This document shows, in pieces, positions 62,019-64,000 of a stretch of 64,000 nucleotides of DNA. Below the pieces are notes generated by a model. The model had not been told where the DNA came from, made no database searches, and was given only the letters and a program-made list of their open reading frames with translations. Source of the stretch: Cellvibrio sp. OA-2007. Its GTDB lineage: Bacteria; Pseudomonadota; Gammaproteobacteria; Pseudomonadales; Cellvibrionaceae. The stretch lies in assembly GCF_000953825.1 (NCBI RefSeq), contig NZ_BBUL01000095.1:62001-126000 (forward strand), written 5' to 3'. The position numbers were made by a program, and so were the translations under genes. Positions within the stretch are counted from its first letter, which is position 1, and every line of letters starts with the position of its first letter.

Positions 62019-64000
62019 ATGCCTTTCGCATTATTGTTGTTTTCTCTCGGTGTGATTGCCGTTAGTTTTTTTCCTCGTCTACCTCCCTTGTGGAGCCTGT
62101 ATTTTGTATTTCCTCTGTTGATTTTATCTTGGCGATGGCGTTGTATCCGCTATTGGTTTGCCCTGTTTTGTGGCTTAGCCTGGGGAATTTATGCCGGACA
62201 AAGCTTGCTTGCTATGCAGGTCGATGACAGCTTGGCCGGTAAAGATCTCATTGTTACAGGCCAGATTCAGGGGTTGCCGAAACAAAATAGTCGCCTTTTG
62301 CGTTTTAATCTTCGCGTCGCCTCAATCGCTACCGCTACAGGACAGGAAATTCAACCGGAAAATTTCCCCGCCAAATTGCAATTGAGTTGGTATCAGTTCC
62401 AACGTAATGGTGCGCTGCGCGAACTGCCGCAATTGGGTATTGGCGATCACTGGCAGTTGCGCGTGCGGCTCAAGCGCCCGCGTGGTTTTGTTAATCCGGC
62501 TGGGTTTGATTATCAAGCGTGGCTGTTGCGCCAAGGTATAGGTGCTACCGGATATGTTGTTGAGGGGCGAGATAATGAGCCGTTAAAGTCAGTAGTAAAA
62601 TCATTTCACTTTGATGATTGGATCAATTGGCAACGCTACGAGCTACAGCAGTGGGTGGTGGCGCATAGCGAAAGCAGCGAGCGCGGTATTTTAATTGCGT
62701 TGTTGATTGGTGATTCCACGTTGGTAGATAAAAACCAGTGGCTTCGTATGCAGCAAACAGGCACTAGTCATCTCATCGCCATCTCGGGTTTGCATGTTGG
62801 TTTTTTGGCAATTTTTGGTTTTTATCTTGGTCTGTGCTTGGGTAAATGTGTGCAAATTATTTGGCATCGCTGCCCCGCATTGATACTCGCCTGGTGTTTT
62901 GCGATTGTCAGTGCAAGCTATTATGCGGCGCTCGCCGGTTTTAATATTCCTACAGTTCGTACGTTAATTATGTTGGTCGTGTTTTATGTGGCGTGTTTAT
63001 GGCGGCGCAGTATTAATGTGGTCGATATTTTTTGTGTTGCTCTTGCGCTGATTGTGGTGCTTGATCCATTAGCTGCGCTGGATATGGGGTTTTGGTTGTC
63101 CTTTGGTGCTGTTGCATTGTTATTAATTGGTTTCTCTGGTCGGTTAGTGGCTAAAAAAACAATTGAGCCTTGGTCTGGTTTTAGTGCAATTAATATACTG
63201 ACGGGATTTATTCGCTCGCAATGGATCATGTTTATTGGTTTGTTGCTGCCCTTGAGTCTATTGGTGAGTACTGTTTCTTTGGTTGCTCCAATTGCCAATG
63301 GCATCGCGATTCCGTTGATCACCTTCTTAGTCGTGCCGCTGTTATTGATTAGTGCTGCTGTTCGCGATTTATTAGGCGGCACTAGCGATTTTTTATTGCA
63401 GGGCGCTGGCTGGTTGATGGAATTGTTAAAAGTATTTTTAGACGGGCTGCTCGCATTGGGTGGCTATTGGTCCAGCCCGGTGGTGGCATTTAATCCAGCC
63501 TTTGCTGTATTGATCGCTGTAAGTTGTTGTGTGTTGCTGTTGCCCAAAGGTCTATTTCCCCGTGTGCTGGGGTGGGGTGGATTGCTATTGGGGGCAGGAC
63601 TGAATTTTTTTATCGCTCCTCCTAATCAGCCCGACTTAGCGTTGACGGTATTGGATGTAGGGCAGGGTACTGCGGTTGTTGTTCGAGTAGGTGAGCACAC
63701 GCTGGTGTACGATACAGGCTCCAAGTTTACCGATAATTTTGACGCGGGCAGCGGCATAGTGGCGCCCTATTTGTATGCGCAAGGAATTCATCATGTCGAT
63801 CGATTGGTAGTGAGCCATGGCGATATGGATCATGCAGGTGGTTTGATCGGTTTGTTGGAAAAAGTTTCCGTCGATCAGTTATTGGCTGGTGAGCCAACGA
63901 AAATACCGCAAGCCGCAAAGAATATCGCCGAGCCACAAAATTGCCATCAGACTCCGGCATGGTATTGGCAAACAGTACGTTTTGAGTTTTTACCCTTTGT
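62019..64000 (+). CDS. comEC: DNA internalisation competence protein ComEC/Rec2 (runs off window)
   Basis: 660 residues are visible and the frame continues past the end of the window. The N-terminus is hydrophobic (DUF4131-like), followed by an OB-like segment with RPRGFVNPAGFDYQAWLLRQGIGATGYV. The competence domain has GTSHLIAISGLHVGFLAIFGF and many membrane segments. A metallo-beta-lactamase domain begins at about residue 543 with LDVGQGTAVVV and SHGDMDHAGG. ComEC forms the inner-membrane channel for single-stranded DNA uptake. The ATG at 62019 has an AAGGA site upstream. Confidence 0.9.
   Translation, partial: MPFALLLFSLGVIAVSFFPRLPPLWSLYFVFPLLILSWRWRCIRYWFALFCGLAWGIYAGQSLLAMQVDDSLAGKDLIVTGQIQGLPKQNSRLLRFNLRVASIATATGQEIQPENFPAKLQLSWYQFQRNGALRELPQLGIGDHWQLRVRLKRPRGFVNPAGFDYQAWLLRQGIGATGYVVEGRDNEPLKSVVKSFHFDDWINWQRYELQQWVVAHSESSERGILIALLIGDSTLVDKNQWLRMQQTGTSHLIAISGLHVGFLAIFGFYLGLCLGKCVQIIWHRCPALILAWCFAIVSASYYAALAGFNIPTVRTLIMLVVFYVACLWRRSINVVDIFCVALALIVVLDPLAALDMGFWLSFGAVALLLIGFSGRLVAKKTIEPWSGFSAINILTGFIRSQWIMFIGLLLPLSLLVSTVSLVAPIANGIAIPLITFLVVPLLLISAAVRDLLGGTSDFLLQGAGWLMELLKVFLDGLLALGGYWSSPVVAFNPAFAVLIAVSCCVLLLPKGLFPRVLGWGGLLLGAGLNFFIAPPNQPDLALTVLDVGQGTAVVVRVGEHTLVYDTGSKFTDNFDAGSGIVAPYLYAQGIHHVDRLVVSHGDMDHAGGLIGLLEKVSVDQLLAGEPTKIPQAAKNIAEPQNCHQTPAWYWQTVRFEFLPF

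Overview
The window looks like chromosome of a gammaproteobacterium close to Cellvibrio. Secreted glycan-active proteins carry polyserine linkers and CBM2 or CBM10 modules (a GH5-like protein at 2254-4020, a GH26 lipoprotein at 56915-58288). The housekeeping genes are gammaproteobacterial, including the E. coli-like order nudJ-mnmA-hflD-purB. This assignment is an inference from gene content. I saw no rRNA, tRNA, insertion sequence, phage gene or CRISPR array.

Layout. 1-9.7 kb: the argS 5' end, an enoyl-CoA isomerase/dienoyl-CoA reductase pair, a secreted GH5-fold protein that has lost both catalytic glutamates, a glutaminyl cyclase divergent from a DUF502 membrane protein, a ComFB-like protein, mnmC, two flavodoxins and trmL. 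9.8-26.8 kb: a complete-looking MSHA-type type IV pilus locus of 16 genes in one direction (mshI, a PilN-like gene, J, K, L, M, N, E, G, F, A, C, D, O, P, Q). It ends in a 1330-residue MshQ with two PA14 modules, a candidate pilus-associated lectin. 26.8-36 kb: DUF2721, gcvR, yheU, rlmM, tusA, pdxB with an ATP-NAD kinase-like gene and a methyltransferase, alaA, msrB and several uncharacterised genes. 36.3-41.3 kb: an RND efflux adaptor and pump overlapping a LamG-domain lipoprotein. 41.4-50.6 kb: proS, a HIT protein, an HU protein with a histone H1-like tail, a PLD-like protein, a GNAT enzyme, the ribosomal oxygenase roxA, purB, hflD, mnmA and nudJ. 50.7-55.9 kb: a second RND pair behind a candidate promoter with a TetR-type palindrome at its start point. 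56-64 kb: apbC/mrp, the GH26 mannanase lipoprotein with a LacI-type palindrome upstream, prfB with its programmed +1 frameshift, lysS, a DUF2062 protein and the start of comEC.

Themes. Plant-polysaccharide handling appears as an active GH26 mannanase, a catalytically dead GH5-like binding protein and a PA14-bearing pilus protein. Wobble-base tRNA modification recurs (tusA, mnmA, mnmC, trmL). Competence-type functions appear as the MSHA pilus, ComEC and ComFB. The least expected items are the GH5 pseudoenzyme, the PA14-armed MshQ, the RND pump translationally overlapped by a LamG lipoprotein, and the palindromic operators in front of GH26 and the second RND operon.
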